Assembly (NCBI GenBank): GCA_029204225.1
Contig: CM055093.1
Span: forward strand, 29,463,777-29,527,776
Length of the DNA: 64,000 bases
Direction of reading: 5' to 3'
Source: Diphasiastrum complanatum
Lineage: Eukaryota > Streptophyta > Lycopodiopsida > Lycopodiales > Lycopodiaceae
The notes below the pieces were generated by a model. The model did no database searches. It saw only the letters and a program-made list of their open reading frames with translations, and was not told the origin of the DNA. Numbering within the stretch: the first letter of the stretch is position 1; each line of letters starts with the position of its first letter. Shown here piece after piece: positions 32,884-46,443 of the stretch. Both the position numbers and the translations under genes were made by a program.

Positions 32884-34291
32884 ATTCCATTGTTAATCAT
32901 CGTTTGTTTCACTATGGTTCGTTATGTATTCCCAGCACTCTCGACATACATCCACAGCTCCTTCTTGATGCCCATTCCTCTCCTGTTGGTGGCCATTTTG
33001 GTTTTCAGAAGTCCTTGTTCCGTTTGAAAGAACATTTTTATTGGCCTTCCATGAAGCGTGAGCTTTCCCACCTTATTCATACTTGTGATTTTTGCCTTCG
33101 TAACAAGTATTCCCGTGAAAAACCTGGCGGTCTCCTTCAAAGTTAGCCTATTCCTTCCCGCCAGTGGACTGATGTATCTATGGGCTTCATTTTAGGTCTT
33201 CCCCGTACTCAACGTGGTCATGACTCTTGTTTGGTGGTAGTTGATAGGTTTTCTAAACAAGCTCATTTCATACCAGTCAGACGTACTATTACAACAGAGC
33301 AGTGTGGTCGTATATTTATTTCTGAGATTTTCCGCTTACATGGTCTCCCACGATCTATACTTACTGATCGGGATACCAAGTTTACATCAGGTTTTTGGAC
33401 AGAACTTATGCGTATCTTGGATGTTAGGATACTTATGGGCACTGCTTATCATTCTTCTGCGGATGGTCAGTCTGAGGTTATTAATCGGGTATTGGAGGAT
33501 TATTTACGACATTATGTTTCTCCTTCTGGTCGTGATTGGGATCAGCATTTATGTTTGGCTGAGTATAGTTATAACAGTTCTGTTAGTTCCAGCACAGGTG
33601 TTTCTCCTTTCCTGCTTGCTCATGGATACTCACCAGTTCACCCGATATACCCGATCCTCCAGATGATGCACCTGTTACTATTTCATCTTATCTTTCGAGT
33701 GCTCGGGAGATTATTACAAGAGCTGCTACTCATTTAAAGCATATTCAGCAGCGGTACAGGACCATTGTTGATCGTCATCCGCGCCATGTTGAGTTTGCAG
33801 AGGGAGATACTGTTTTTCTCCGGTTACACTTTGCTCGCCATCGTTTTGTACAAGGTCTTGCTTCTACTGAGAAGCTTGCGCCGCGCTATTATGGGCCTTT
33901 TCAGATTCTTGAGCGCCTCAATCCAGTTACATATCGTCTTGAGTTACCTGCTGCTACTCGAGCTTGTGATATCTTTCATGTCAGTTTATTACGTGCTGCT
34001 ATTGAGGATGATGCTCCCCGAGATTCCTCATTTCCTACAAATTTAGAGCTTTTTCCATTCCTGCCAGCTGCTATTTTACAGGTACGCTTATTGCATAGTC
34101 ATCGCCATCGGCAGGTTCAGTTTTTGGTCCAGTGGGATGGTCGTCCTATTGAGGAGGCTACTTGGGAGCCCATTGATGTTTTTTATCATACCCCTATCCT
34201 GGCTGATCAGGCTCGATCACTTGCAGCTACCATTGCTTCTCGGGATGCTCCGGCTTCTCTTGATGTTCCTTTCTCAGATGGGATATCTTGA
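32884..34291 (+). pseudogene. Gypsy-E integrase and chromodomain-type end
   Basis: HHCC region HSSPVGGHFG…HLIHTCDFC (about 32970-33100), a TAG at about 33144, then the core. The first catalytic Asp in the usual SMDFILG is Gly (GGC at 33183-33185). The second is in LTDRDTKFTSGFW and Glu is in ADGQSEVINR. A frameshift near 33650 is followed by GAP-type and chromodomain-like sequence (LLHSHRHRQVQFLVQWDGRPIEEATWEP, about 34088-34170) ending at 34291. Confidence 0.88.
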
Positions 34292-34367
34292 TGCAGTATT
34301 TTTCTCTGGCACTGGTTCTTATCTTATTTTGCCTCCATTGGGGGCAATGTTCTTTATAGCCAGGGAG

Positions 34368-34832
34368 AGTTACGGACTACAAGATACAGGCCTACTGGGC
34401 TACTCTGCATATAATCCGCAGGCCTCTTTACATTTACTGTTAGTTATGTATATTTTTGGTTACGCATTTTATATTAGTCATGTATAGGCCCCAGAGCCTT
34501 TTATATGCTTATGACCCGCACTGGGTCCTTTTTTATGACATTGACTGGCCTTGGGCCCTTATTATATGGTTATATGTGGAGTGGGGGCCCGTAGGAGGGC
34601 GCACTATTTTCCCTCCACATTTTGCCTCCCTTTACTTTTGAATTCCTATTTTAGGATTCATTGGTAGGGTATTTATAGGGGCATTTGTACACTCATTTTT
34701 CAGATTATTGATTGGTATTGCTTGGGCTCTTCGTGGGAGAACCTATTGTCTTGTCTATTGCTTGTAGGGCTTTAGTCTATTGCTGTCTTTTATGCTTCAT
34801 TGTTTCAACACCTGAGATTTTGATCTTTAACT
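34368..34832 (+). repeat. Gypsy-E LTR-C, 3' LTR (465 bp)
   Basis: Preceded by a short purine tract (cagggag). Starts AGTTACGG and ends TTTAACT, followed by CAGAC (34833-34837). It differs from LTR-A at several positions near both ends (e.g. aagatacagg, ataatccgcagg). Confidence 0.9.
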
Positions 34833-34837
34833 CAGAC

Positions 34838-35811
34838 TTACCCGTCCTGTTCTGGATGTATGCGGCTGTAGCTACTACTTCAGCCCACAATGCCCTTGGA
34901 GCCTTCAAGTAGGCCATCATGCATCTGGCTCCATTAGGGTCCTGTTCTTTCGTTCAGCAACACCATTGTGCTGCGGTGTGTAGGCTACAGTTCTTCTATG
35001 AATGATGCCACGATCATTGCAGAAGTCAGTGAAGCGATTCGAGATATATTCGCCACCTTGATCTGTTCTGATCTGCTTCACTTTGTTGCTTGTGCATCTT
35101 TCTGCCCAATTCACATATTCTGTGAATTTATCGAGCGCTTCAGATTTATTCTGAATAAAGTACACTGGCAAATTTGCTATAATCATCAATGAAGGTTATG
35201 TAATACTTTGAACCTCCTACTGAGATCACGTTGAATGGTCCGCAGATGTCATAATGCACTAGCTCCAGAATCTTTGTCGTTCTGTAGGAGTCTTTGATGA
35301 ATGGTGTGCGTGACATCTTGCCTTTCAAACATGCATCACAGGTGGTCGAACTGGTTGCATTCGAGATGCTGACCCCTGTTATCGCTCCATGATGGCTTGC
35401 CTGGTAAAGTGCCATTGAGTTCATGTGGCAGAGTCTTCTGTGCCACAGAGTGTCTGGCGAGTCGTCATGAGTCTGATGCACCTGATCTGCAGGTAGGCGT
35501 ACCTTCAGATGATATAGGTTCCCTTTCCTTTTGCCTTGAGCGATGAGAGTACTGGTACTGGCATCAATCACGTTGCATGCTTCGTCATAAAACGTCACAC
35601 GCATCCTTGCATCTGCTATTCTTGCTACAAAGAGCAAGTCTTGTTGCAGAGTAGGCACGAACAGAACGTCTTCGAGTCGTCTGTCTCTGCCGTTGGTGTT
35701 GAGCCATAATGAACCAATGTCGTTCACTTGATGTTTAGATCCATCTCCAAGAACTATGAATCTTGAAGGATCTGCACTTCTGAAATCAGACATTATTCGT
35801 CTTGATGTCAC
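34838..35811 (-). pseudogene. Copia-2 protease end and integrase
   Basis: Minus strand: SHFVTSRRIMSDF (protease), IVLGDGSKHQV, WHRRLCHMN…CDACLKGKM (the pre-integrase HHCC knuckle, about 35450-35320), HYDICGPF and FIDDYSKFASV (first Asp), then after a small frameshift near 35160 KVKQIRTDQGGEYIS (second Asp) and AYTPQHNGVAERKNRTLMEPDA (Glu). A further break follows near 34920. It continues at 27118 on the other side of Gypsy-E. Confidence 0.9.
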
Positions 35812-36891
35812 GAAGTGTGAGGTGGCTCATGAATCTAGGATCACCTCATGTGTGTCAGACGTTGATGCTGCACACACATCTTCACAAAGGTAGGCGGTCG
35901 AACAAATTCTGTTCGTTCTTTCTTCGCCCATCTTCGAGCTCTCGGGCTCCTCGACATAGGACGAACTATTGTTGTTCTCCTGTCTGTTCTGTGCTGATTT
36001 GTTCCTTGGGTTCTGGCGGCAATCCATGGCTGCGTGACCCTTCTTGTGGCAATGGATACACTCAATCTTGGGATTGAGCCAGCAGGTATCTACTGTATGC
36101 CTGTCTCTTCTGCATCTCACACAAGTCTTCTTGTCTTCACCTTGTTGTTTCGACCTCCCTTTGGTCTTCCAGTTGCCCTTGCTTGTTCCCTCTGCTTGCT
36201 GGTCACGATCCTGCCTCTGATTGGACTCCCTCTTAGGCTTAAATTGCTTCTTTGATTTTTCTTTGTTGTCGTAGAGGGCCTGGTCAAAACCATCTTTGTG
36301 ATCCAGATGTTCTCTAGCCTCGACTTCCTCTCGAATCTCGACAACCGCCTTTTCAAGGTTCATGGCGGGATCTTTCGCAAGCAGGATTCTTGTCGTCTGG
36401 AATGATCTGGGTAAGGCTCTCAACAGGTACGTGAGCTGCTTCTCAGCTGACACGACGTTCTCTGTTCCAGAGTTATGTAGTGACAGAAACAGATCCTTCA
36501 TCTTTCTTACGAAAGAGGTGAGGTCTTTTCCATCCCACTGCAAATTCGTCAGCTGATCTTCCAGCATCATAATCCGACTTCTTGATTTCGTCTGAAATCT
36601 GGTGAGCAATGCATCCCACATCTCCTTAGCTTTGGAGAGTGTAGCTAGGTCAAGTGTGAGGCTATCCTCGATGGAAGATGATAGCAAGGCTACTGCCTTG
36701 TCGTTTTTCTCCCTCCATTTGCGTAGCTCCTTGCCTGTTGTTGTAGGCATTTCTTCTGTGCCATCCACCCAGGGGAAGAGTCCTTCGCCCTTGAGTATCA
36801 AAGATGTCTTAACTTTCCAGGCTAGAAAGTTAGATCTTGAAGAATCAAGTATCGTGCAGATCTTGCTCTGCATGCTGCTGACTGAAGCCAT
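35812..36891 (-). pseudogene. Copia-2 gag with stop in the protease active site
   Basis: Starts at ATG 36891 (MASVSSMQ). UBN2-type copia gag: FLAWKVKTSLILKGEGLFPWVDG, MWDALLTRFQTKS, LTNLQWDGKDL, LLRALPRSFQTTRI. Basic linker, then two Cys/His motifs, CVRCRRDRHTVDTC (about 36125-36085) and CIHCHKKGHAAMDC (about 36062-36022). The frame reaches the protease motif but reads DS-stop-ATSH at about 35825: TGA stands where Gly of DSGATSH belongs. Otherwise gag is open for 354 codons. Confidence 0.9.
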
Positions 36892-36994
36892 TGCTTCTTG
36901 AAGTCCGTTTCCTTGTTGATGGTTGATTGTCTGAATGCTTGGCCTCCTGGATCTGATAGCTTCTCGGCTATGTCAGAGTTTGACAGGATGACTC

Positions 36995-37006
36995 GCTCTG
37001 ATACCA
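36995..37006 (-). promoter_or_regulatory. Copia-2 primer-binding site (initiator tRNA-Met)
   Basis: The minus strand reads TGGTATCAGAGC, one base from the 5' LTR (37008). Confidence 0.9.
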
Positions 37007-37007
37007 C

Positions 37008-38040
37008 TGTTAAGAATGATGACTGATGAATCCGTCGGATTCGCAAAACTTTCGCGAAGGCGAATCAAACACAACTCTCTTCGTCTCGGATGGAGTTCAA
37101 ATGCGATCGCTGGACACTGCCAGCTGAATCACTCCTACAGTCCTCCAGAGTGTAGTCAGTCACTACTGATCTACGTTCTTAAATTAATACAGCATTCAAC
37201 ATAGTTTCAACCAAAGTGCAAAATTCAAAATGAAACAGGAAGAAACTCAGACACGCAATTAACAGCAGAAACATTTGCATTCGAGATCAGACTAAACACG
37301 AATTGATATGTGCGCGAAGGCTACAATATCATCTATTGATTTCTTCTCTCTGATTCTTCGAGCACTACGTGCATATCCACGCAGTGCATTGGCGTGAGAG
37401 AAACGCGATTCTCTCACGAGTAATCGTCTCGCTTTTACTAGCAGACAGTTGGATCTTCTGATCCTAGACAGAATTGTCTTCGCGCGCAGGCGGACAAGTA
37501 TTCTGTATTTTTCGTCTTGATTGCTTACTAGCATCAAGCTATTACATTACACTGTATGTGTATTCTGTTGATCTATATGTCAAGTATCATCCAGTAACTG
37601 TGGTCGCTCTATGTAGATCTAAGATTAGAGTGATTAAACATCTACAACTAATCAGGAAATTACAAGAGTGGCAGATTAGCCACGACCTAAAATGTATCTG
37701 CTGACGTCATACCATCAGATCAGATATCTGTACTTTTGGGTACTTGTGTGATCTTAGCTGGTACTCTTTGGAGCGTGAGGGCAAAACGGGTTTCGTTTTG
37801 CTCATATGCCTTTCTCTCGTACTGGACCGCAAAGGAATCTCGTTCGTGGATCTTTCGTGTTCACGAACCGTTCGTCTTCGTCTCCTTTGACTTTGGTGTT
37901 CGCAAATCGTTCGTCTTCGTCTCCTTTGACTTTCGTGTTCGCGAAACTCTTCGTGTTTCGTGTCTCCAGATTTTCGAGTTCGCGAACATCTTCGTCAGGT
38001 TGAGGGCTGAAAGCGTAGTTGGAAACATTTCGTTTCTTCA
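37008..38040 (-). repeat. Copia-2 5' LTR (1033 bp)
   Basis: Runs TGTTAAGAAT…TTTCTTCA on the + strand and is flanked by aaagc (38041-38045). ORFs inside it also occur at the same places in the other LTR and are incidental. Confidence 0.9.
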
Positions 38041-39225
38041 AAAGCTTACGGCATTTTCCGGTCCGAAGTACCTTTGAATCCCTAGGAATTTTAAGATACC
38101 CCCAGGTTCCGACCTCAATATCCCGAGGTGAACGACCGCGGTTAGCATAAAACTAAGTTCTATCCTGAGCGGTTTTCATGCTTTCCTTGGCCACTCGTAG
38201 CATTTCTTGCATATCTTGCAGGAAATCCACTGCAGCTTGCACCTTGAGACCTTTGAGTCCGACCGAAACTGGGGAACGCGGCTGAAAGCCATACATCAGC
38301 ATAAAAGGACTGAATCCGGTGGCAGAATGCTTGGCACTATTGTGCGCGAACTCAACCAAAGGAAGATACTTCTCCCAGTCAGACTGTCGGCGAGAAACAT
38401 ATGCTCTAAGCATATCTTCCAACGTCTGGTTGACACGTTCTGTCTGCCCATCAAATTCTGGGTGATCCGAAGAACTAAGACTAAGGGTTGTTTCAAGCTT
38501 TTCAAAAGCTGCTTGCCAGAACTTGCCAGTGAACTTGGAGTCACGATCACTAACAATATCATTCGGCAAACCATATAATCTGAACAACTTTTCAACGAAA
38601 AGCTAGGTTCAGATGCCTTGACAGTTAATTTAGTTGGTATAAATTGCGCCATCTTGGTTAGCCTGTCAACCACCACCCAAATGGCATCATGATCACTCCA
38701 GCTTTTAGGGAGTCCAACCACAAAATCCATTGAAATACTTTCCCATTTCTTACTGGGAATTTCCAAGGGATGTAAAAGACCCACAACTTTGAGTCTTTCT
38801 GCTTTGTTTTGTTGGCATTGTTCACAACTTTGAACGTATGCCTCCACACGACCTTTCTTCTTAGGCCAGAAGAAATTCTGCCTAACAAGGTCAAGTGTCC
38901 TCTGTATGCCTGGGTGACCAGCACAAGGGTTGTCATGACACTGCTGCAGGATTTGGGCTCTCAAGTCCTCCCTATCCGGCACACAAACCTTTTTATTTCG
39001 GAAAAGCAGGCCATTCCTTATGGAATAGTCTTCAAGTATCTTATCATTACGGGATTGCTTGGGATCCTGCATCCCAAGGTCATCACTAGATCTAGAATTT
39101 CCCGTCAGGACATCTAGCCAGATGCGACCAAAAAACCTATCGGTTCGACAAAGATCCTGTAGTGAAAGATACAAATCAGATTGGATCTCAACAAAACATA
39201 ACTGATTAATTGACTTTTCTGAGTG
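38041..39225 (-). pseudogene. Gypsy-D integrase (frameshifted)
   Basis: Minus strand from 39225: SEKSINQLCFVEI…, then HDNPCAGHPGIQRTLDLVRQNFFWP and CEQCQQNKAERL (HHCC region), [22 protein letters not shown] (first Asp), [15 protein letters not shown] frameshift near 38610 precedes [21 protein letters not shown] (second Asp), [20 protein letters not shown] (Glu) and [18 protein letters not shown] lies at 38153-38155. The frame runs on to 38041 and, past Copia-2, into 25440. Confidence 0.9.
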
Positions 39226-40340
39226 TTTTACAATAAGTGCAAATTTCTAGCTTGATGTTGTGCTATCTCTGTTTTTGTTTCATAATGGAAGATGATAGAG
39301 TTGATATTCCGCTTAGTCCATTTGTTGCTCTCCCATCACCACCACCCAGCCCTGTGCTTAGCCCTGCCCATAATCCGCCTACAGTGGCTGCTCATTCGCC
39401 TGCTGGTGCTTCCCCTTCTGTGCAAGCTCACATGGATAGTGTGGAAAAGACCGTCGCATAGATGCGAGCGATGATGGTAGCTGGTGGTTATGCGTCTTCT
39501 TCGCAGTATGCTCCGCCATATCCGTCTTCTGCTATTCGTCCTGTGTTACCTCCACCATATCCAGAAGACAAAGATATTAAACCTACCCGTTTCGCTGAAA
39601 ACACTCCCCAACACAATATTGATATCGTAGATCAGTGGTTGCATAAGTGGGAAGAGTATTTTGATTTGAAGCGGTCTCCAACTGATGAGGGTTGGCGGGT
39701 CCGCAAAGCTGCTTACCATTTCACTGATTTTGCTGACAGGTGGTGGCGCAAGTTGTTGAAGTCTAATCACGCTCCATCCACCTGGCTTGAGATTAAGCGA
39801 GCTTTCAGAGCTCAGTTTATTCCTCCACATGAGCATGTGGTGCGACAAATGCTTGGCTTTTGCATCGTCAGAGGCAGTACATGGTGTAGGAATATGCTGA
39901 TAGGTATCGTGAGACGCTTATAAGATTTCAGAAGAGATTCCCGAGTGGCTAGTAGTCCACAAGTTCATATTTGGCCTTCGTGAAGAGTTGAGGCCTTCAG
40001 TGCTTAATGAAGGGTGCAAGACCTTAGAAGAGGCAATTGCACAGCTCTAAACTTGGAAGGTAATGTGCACACCAAGGTTGTGAATCTGGAGCGCCAAGTT
40101 GGCCTCAGAAGAAGGGTTCGCGAAAGTCTGGCCAAGCTGGTCAAAAAGGCTTTTCGCAGAAGGATCCTATCCAGATGCAACAAACTTTGAAGCGCAAGGC
40201 GGGATCTCCTATGGCTCGTCGTGCTTACGACAAGTCACCCCTTAGTCCTGAGCGAAAGGAAAAGGCCAAGAAAGACGGATTATGTTTTTTGTCTTGGCAA
40301 GCATCTTTTCAAAGATTGTCCTTGACATACGGGCAAGAAG
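39226..40340 (+). pseudogene. Gypsy-F leader end and gag
   Basis: Homology to the Gypsy-1 leader starts at about 39226. The gag ATG is at 39285 (MEDDRVDIPLSP). A TAG at 39460-39462 replaces Glu. PPYPEDKDIKPTRF, VDQWLHKWEEYFDLKRS, DRWWRKLLKSN and FIPPHEHVVRQM are intact in frame to about 39920. Frameshifts then follow. A degenerate knuckle remnant lies near 40275-40320. Confidence 0.85.
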
Positions 40341-42605
<2,265 letters not shown>

Positions 42606-43988
42606 GGGGCACACACCAGTCCATATCTAACATACACCGTGAAGGATGGTATGTTATTGAGAAATGGAAGAGTTTTTGTGCCAGACGTGAAGGATCTTCA
42701 TCGTAAGATACTTCATGAATGCCATGATAGTCTTTGCGCAGGGCACCCTGGTATTGATAAGACTAGTGAGCTTTTAAGAAGGCATTATTTCTGGCCACGA
42801 TTGCAGCGGGATGTAAGAGAGTACGTCCAATGGTGCACGGCTTGTCCAATGAACAAGGCCGAGAGAGTACATCCTCCGAGCATGCTACATCCACTTGAGA
42901 TACCTACAGGAAGGTGGGAAAGCATCTCTATGGATTTTATTGTTGGGCTACCCAAGACCCAGAATGGATTCAATTCCGTTATGGTAGTGGTAGACAGGTT
43001 TTCCAAGATGGCTCATTTCATCGCAACGACTAAGAAGGTCATAGCTCCGCAAGTGGCTGAGTTGTTTATTCAAAATATTGTCAGATTACATGGTCTTCCA
43101 AAGTCCATTGTTTCCGACAGGGATCCCAACTTTACGGGAAACTTTTGGATTGAGGTGTTCGCCAAGCTGGGAACACAGTTGCGGATGAGTAGCTCTGAGC
43201 ATCCTTAGACGGATGGTCAGAAAGAGCGAGTGAACCAGATCTTGGAAGATATGCTTAGGGCATACGTTAGTAGTACACAAACAAACTGGGTAAAGCATTT
43301 ACCGCTATTGGAGTTCGCGTACAATGATAAGAGACATGCATCCACTGGATTGAGTCCATTTGAGGTCAATTATGGTTTCAGGCCACTGACCTGCAATCAT
43401 AGGGATTCCGCATAGGGTACCTAGTGCTGTAGAGTTTTTGGCTCAGATGCGCAGAAGCTAGAGTTGGCGCGAGATAACTTGTCCAGGGCAGTAGCTAGGG
43501 CAGAGAGTTATGCTTGTGAAAACCGTACCTATCGGGAATTTGAGAATGGAGATTGGGTGCATTAACTAGTTCCTTCGAAGTCGAAGGTGCTACGCACAGG
43601 AAAGTGAGCCAAGTTATCTCCTAGGTATTGTGGACCATGGTTGATTATTAAGAAGGTGAGCCAAGTAGCTTATAAGGTACAGCTACCTGTAGGATGCAAG
43701 GTGCATCCAGTATTCCATGTTAGCAAACTGAAGAAATGTTTGCACGATGGCGATAGCCTGGTGGAAGGTCTAGTGCCTCTTGAGGAGAAAGACACCACAG
43801 CTTATGGGCCAGAAAGAATCCTAGATCAAAGGGAGCGACGATTGCGGAATCGTCTCCTTCAAGAGTATCTAGTAACCTGGAAAGGGCATCCGTTGTCAGA
43901 TGCTACCTGGGAGACGCAACAGGCGTTGCAGAAGTCTTACCCGAAGTTTGTCATCGAGGACCGATGACTTGCCAGAGGAGGGAAGGAT
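42606..43988 (+). pseudogene. Gypsy-F integrase and chromodomain
   Basis: HECHDSLCAGHPGIDKTSELLRR…VQWCTACPMNK (HHCC), SMDFIVGLP (first Asp), SIVSDRDPNFTGNFW (second Asp), then HP-stop-TDGQ, where TAG 43207-43209 replaces Gln. Frame breaks at about 43395 and 43450 and further stops at 43564 and 43605 follow. The C-terminal frame 43641-43967 is open: HPVFHVSKLKKCLHDG and a chromodomain-like RILDQRE…EYLVTWKGHPLSDATWE. The polypurine tract precedes 43989. Confidence 0.9.
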
Positions 43989-44464
43989 TGTTAGAGCCCA
44001 GTTATGGCTCTATCATGATCTCGGCATGGCCGGTTACCAAAGGGCCTAAGGCCTAGTATTGGCAAGGGGCGGTGACCGATGAGGACATCTGTCCCAAGTT
44101 AGGATCGGTGCGTCACGAGCAGTGATCCAGTGTGGCCGCCTGACAAGCTGTCAAAGACGTGGTATGTCTTGACCGTCGGGACCCTAGCCATCAATGACGT
44201 GATGCTAGCCGGCAAGTAGTCGGGGTAACCAAGAGGGTCACATGTCTTTGACGGGGCACGAAGGTGGTACCCTATGAGTCACTCAGTATTCACAGGTCAC
44301 AGGGGCCATGCATACCAATTGGACTGATTACCCACAGGTGGATGCCATGTGCCAATTGACGGGAATAGCAGGTAGGACTCAAGGAGGGGGTGCCTATGGT
44401 TGAGAGGTTCATTCTACACACCGGCTTCTAGGATTCACGAGCTTGGAGAGACTAGCTTGTGACA
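43989..44464 (+). repeat. Gypsy-F 3' LTR (476 bp)
   Basis: TGTTAGAGCC…TTGTGACA. Same length as the Gypsy-1 5' LTR and similar throughout. Followed by ACAAT, matching ACAGT before the 5' LTR except at one base. Confidence 0.9.
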
Positions 44465-44945
44465 ACAATGGATGAAAGGCATTCATACAGGAATTTTATT
44501 GAATTAAAACTGAGTTCTGAAGATTTGGACACCTATATTCAAGAATTTATGGATCTGTTGACTAAGGTACCGCATTTTCATCAGAAATACACCGAATGGC
44601 AACGGGTTACCAACAAATTTCCAAAATGAATGTAAGCAGAACCAATTGAACTTGTTGAAAGATGTTGTATGGATTGCTCGTGTCTACGATCAGACGGTGG
44701 TTGCTTCTCGCAAGCAAGGTCAAGAAAAGAATTCAACAAATTTCCAGCCACACAAGAAATCGAAAAGATATTTTGATGAGTTAGATGCTATGGCATGGCA
44801 TATCAAAAAAAGAAGAACGGTAACAAGTTCAAGAAGAAATCAAAGGCATCAGACCGAAATGTGGCTTTTAAACAAGGATTATGTTTCAATGCCCTATAAA
44901 GTGATCTCATATCACGCTATGAACTTAATTGCACAATCAATCACA
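44465..44945 (+). pseudogene. Gypsy-G gag, right part
   Basis: Continues the gag cut at 24328: MDERHSYRNFIELKLSSEDL, YIQEFMDLLTKVP, then in another frame LNLLKDVVWIARVYDQTVVASRKQ and a basic tail. Several frame changes. It ends where the flanking direct repeat starts. Confidence 0.65.
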
Positions 44946-45080
44946 TAAGAAACAATAGACCATTTAAGATGAAGCAAATACCATCCTTCAACTAAGAATA
45001 TTGGACGAACATCAAATATAGCCAATGGATGATCCCCTATAAGGAAGAGCAAAGAGTCTCCTACAAAAAACTCAAATAGT
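44935..45080 (+). repeat. Direct repeat flanking the big nest, right copy
   Basis: Partner of 23165-23325. It immediately follows the Gypsy-G gag remnant. Confidence 0.6.
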
Positions 45081-45944
45081 ATATGAGCAAGTCATGTGTC
45101 CATATAATGCTTTAATGTACTGTATGTCCATGATAATAACATGAAACAAGTGTGATAAAAAACACAAGGTGATTAGGAGTGACACCTCGACTTTTAGCAA
45201 ATCATCACAATACCTTTCTGCTATCGGAGCAAAGCTAAAAACGATTGACTTCAAACATTGTCTGAAATAAAACCACTTAATAATGAAACTTTATGTCAAT
45301 GGAAAGTGTTAGAAACCCACGTCAAAAACAATCGCATCATGATTAGGGAACTTTTTTTAACTGATACTAGTAAGATTGAAGGTCCCACAAGTTCACATAT
45401 CCTAAAAGTACAAGGAAATCACCCAAGGCTAGTTTTCTTCTACCAGGGACACATGCACCAATCCCCTTGTTGGCTGCTCAATTTCTACTTTAAAATCTGC
45501 CACAGAAAGTGTCATCAGCATCTTTGCTTTCTGCACTTGAAAAGTATGTGTCTCAAGCAAAGATGCACGTTCCGTTCTGGATCGTGATTTAGAACACTTT
45601 CCAGATCCCGAACACGATCCGGGAATTCCCGTTAGAGTTTCCCGGATCAAAAAAAAAAATTGTTTTTGTTTTTTTAAAGTTGCCAATATGGGTATCATGT
45701 GAAAGCATATCCAAAAAGCAATTGTTATGCAGTTCTGTTGCTTGGTTTCAGATGGTTTCAAATGGCTGCATTCATCAAAAATTTGGACATCACAAATCTG
45801 CAAATATTTGCTTTTGCATTCACAGGCTATCCAAGAGTCAAAGCATGGGTAGGAAATGTATCAAAATAAGTTTGTGAAATGTTGGTGATTATAGGTGATT
45901 ACCATGATTATTATCACAGCGATAGCTCCTCAGTCACATCTTAC
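45081..45944. other. Probable THO6 intron sequence
   Basis: No gene supported. A poly-A run with the nearby word cccgaacacgatccggg (about 45607-45660) resembles the ends of the TIR-like repeat at 54362-55104. Confidence 0.45.
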
Positions 45945-46069
45945 CAGCCAATTTTCACTGGGATCAAGTGCCATACAGCTGACCCATGGACGTTTCTGAA
46001 CAGCCATCTTTGCTGATTTAGTAGCATTCCAGGAATCCAAGGTAGCAACACAGAATCCAGATCGGCAAT
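45945..46069 (-). CDS. THO complex subunit 6 homologue, exon n+1 (125 bp)
   Basis: Minus-strand exon bounded by CAG (acceptor) and CTG|GTAAGA (donor). It completes the Asp codon split from the previous exon (G|AT) and reads DCRSGFCVATLDSW…RPWVSCMALDPSENWL. This corresponds to the THO6 segment WDC.SG.C…WVSC.ALD.SE.WL. With the preceding TGG it forms WDCR, a WDxR (DWD-box) motif of the kind used by CUL4-DDB1 adaptors. It ends in phase 0, matching the exon at 22884. The intron to that exon is 23,060 bp and holds the whole 24-44 kb nest. Confidence 0.82.
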
Positions 46070-46443
46070 CTGCTCTTGACATCAATCATTTTATCATCGG
46101 GTCAATGGTATAACCATAGATATTCATTCTGTACCTTTTGGTATAGAACATAATAGATTTTTTATTTTTTTGACATAAAAAATCATTGCAAAAACAATTA
46201 TTACATATGGAACAACATTTTGTATGCTACAGAATTATGGTATAAACAGAAAAATGAGCCAATTGATCCTATGCATGAATGAATAAATATGTTAGAGTTT
46301 TTGTATAATTCATGTCCCCAAATCTAAACAGCACAGTAATACTTCAATTTTTAAGCAGTACAGAAATGATTAATCAGCAGCAGCTGTTATATCAAATCTT
46401 ATCCACTGACAGCACACAGTCCCGAACAAAATTTCCTGTTTAC

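Larger units (their letters stand above)
27124..34832 (+). mobile_element. Gypsy-E, Ty3/gypsy element with three LTRs and AG…CT termini
   Basis: Structure: LTR-A (27124-27588), PBS, leader, partial gag, LTR-B lacking its first 74 bp (28878-29268), PBS, leader, gag-pol, LTR-C (34368-34832). Bounded by CAGAC duplications. The LTR termini are AGTTA…TAACT, not TG…CA. The segment from LTR to gag is tandemly duplicated with a period of about 1.68 kb. Pol carries a frameshift, two internal deletions and active-site changes, so the copy is defective. Confidence 0.9.
25441..38040 (-). mobile_element. Copia-2, Ty1/copia element split by Gypsy-E
   Basis: Minus strand. LTRs at 25441-26484 and 37008-38040 (about 1.04 kb). 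Flanks are aaagt (25436-25440) and aaagc (38041-38045), a target duplication with one change. Gag, protease and integrase N-part lie at 34838-36891, and the RT end and RNase H at 26485-27118. Gypsy-E sits between. A large deletion at about 27057 fuses integrase to late RT. A stop lies in the protease active site. Non-functional. Confidence 0.9.
24544..39225 (-). mobile_element. Gypsy-D, 3' half of a Ty3/gypsy element, split by Copia-2
   Basis: Minus-strand element inserted in the Gypsy-F 5' LTR. What survives is its 3' LTR (24544-25053), polypurine tract, chromodomain (to 25440) and, beyond Copia-2, the integrase and end of RNase H linker (38041-39225). Its frame (KCRKLF|PGFSGPYK) is continuous when Copia-2 is removed. 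RT, protease, gag and the 5' LTR are lost at a deletion junction near 39225, where Gypsy-F leader sequence begins. Confidence 0.85.

Noticed and set aside
37736-38077. Frames with ESRSWIFRVHEPFVFVSF-like repeats in the Copia-2 LTRs
   Set aside because: They come from short tandem ttcgtcttcgtctcctttgac repeats inside both LTRs and are open on both strands, so coding is not supported.
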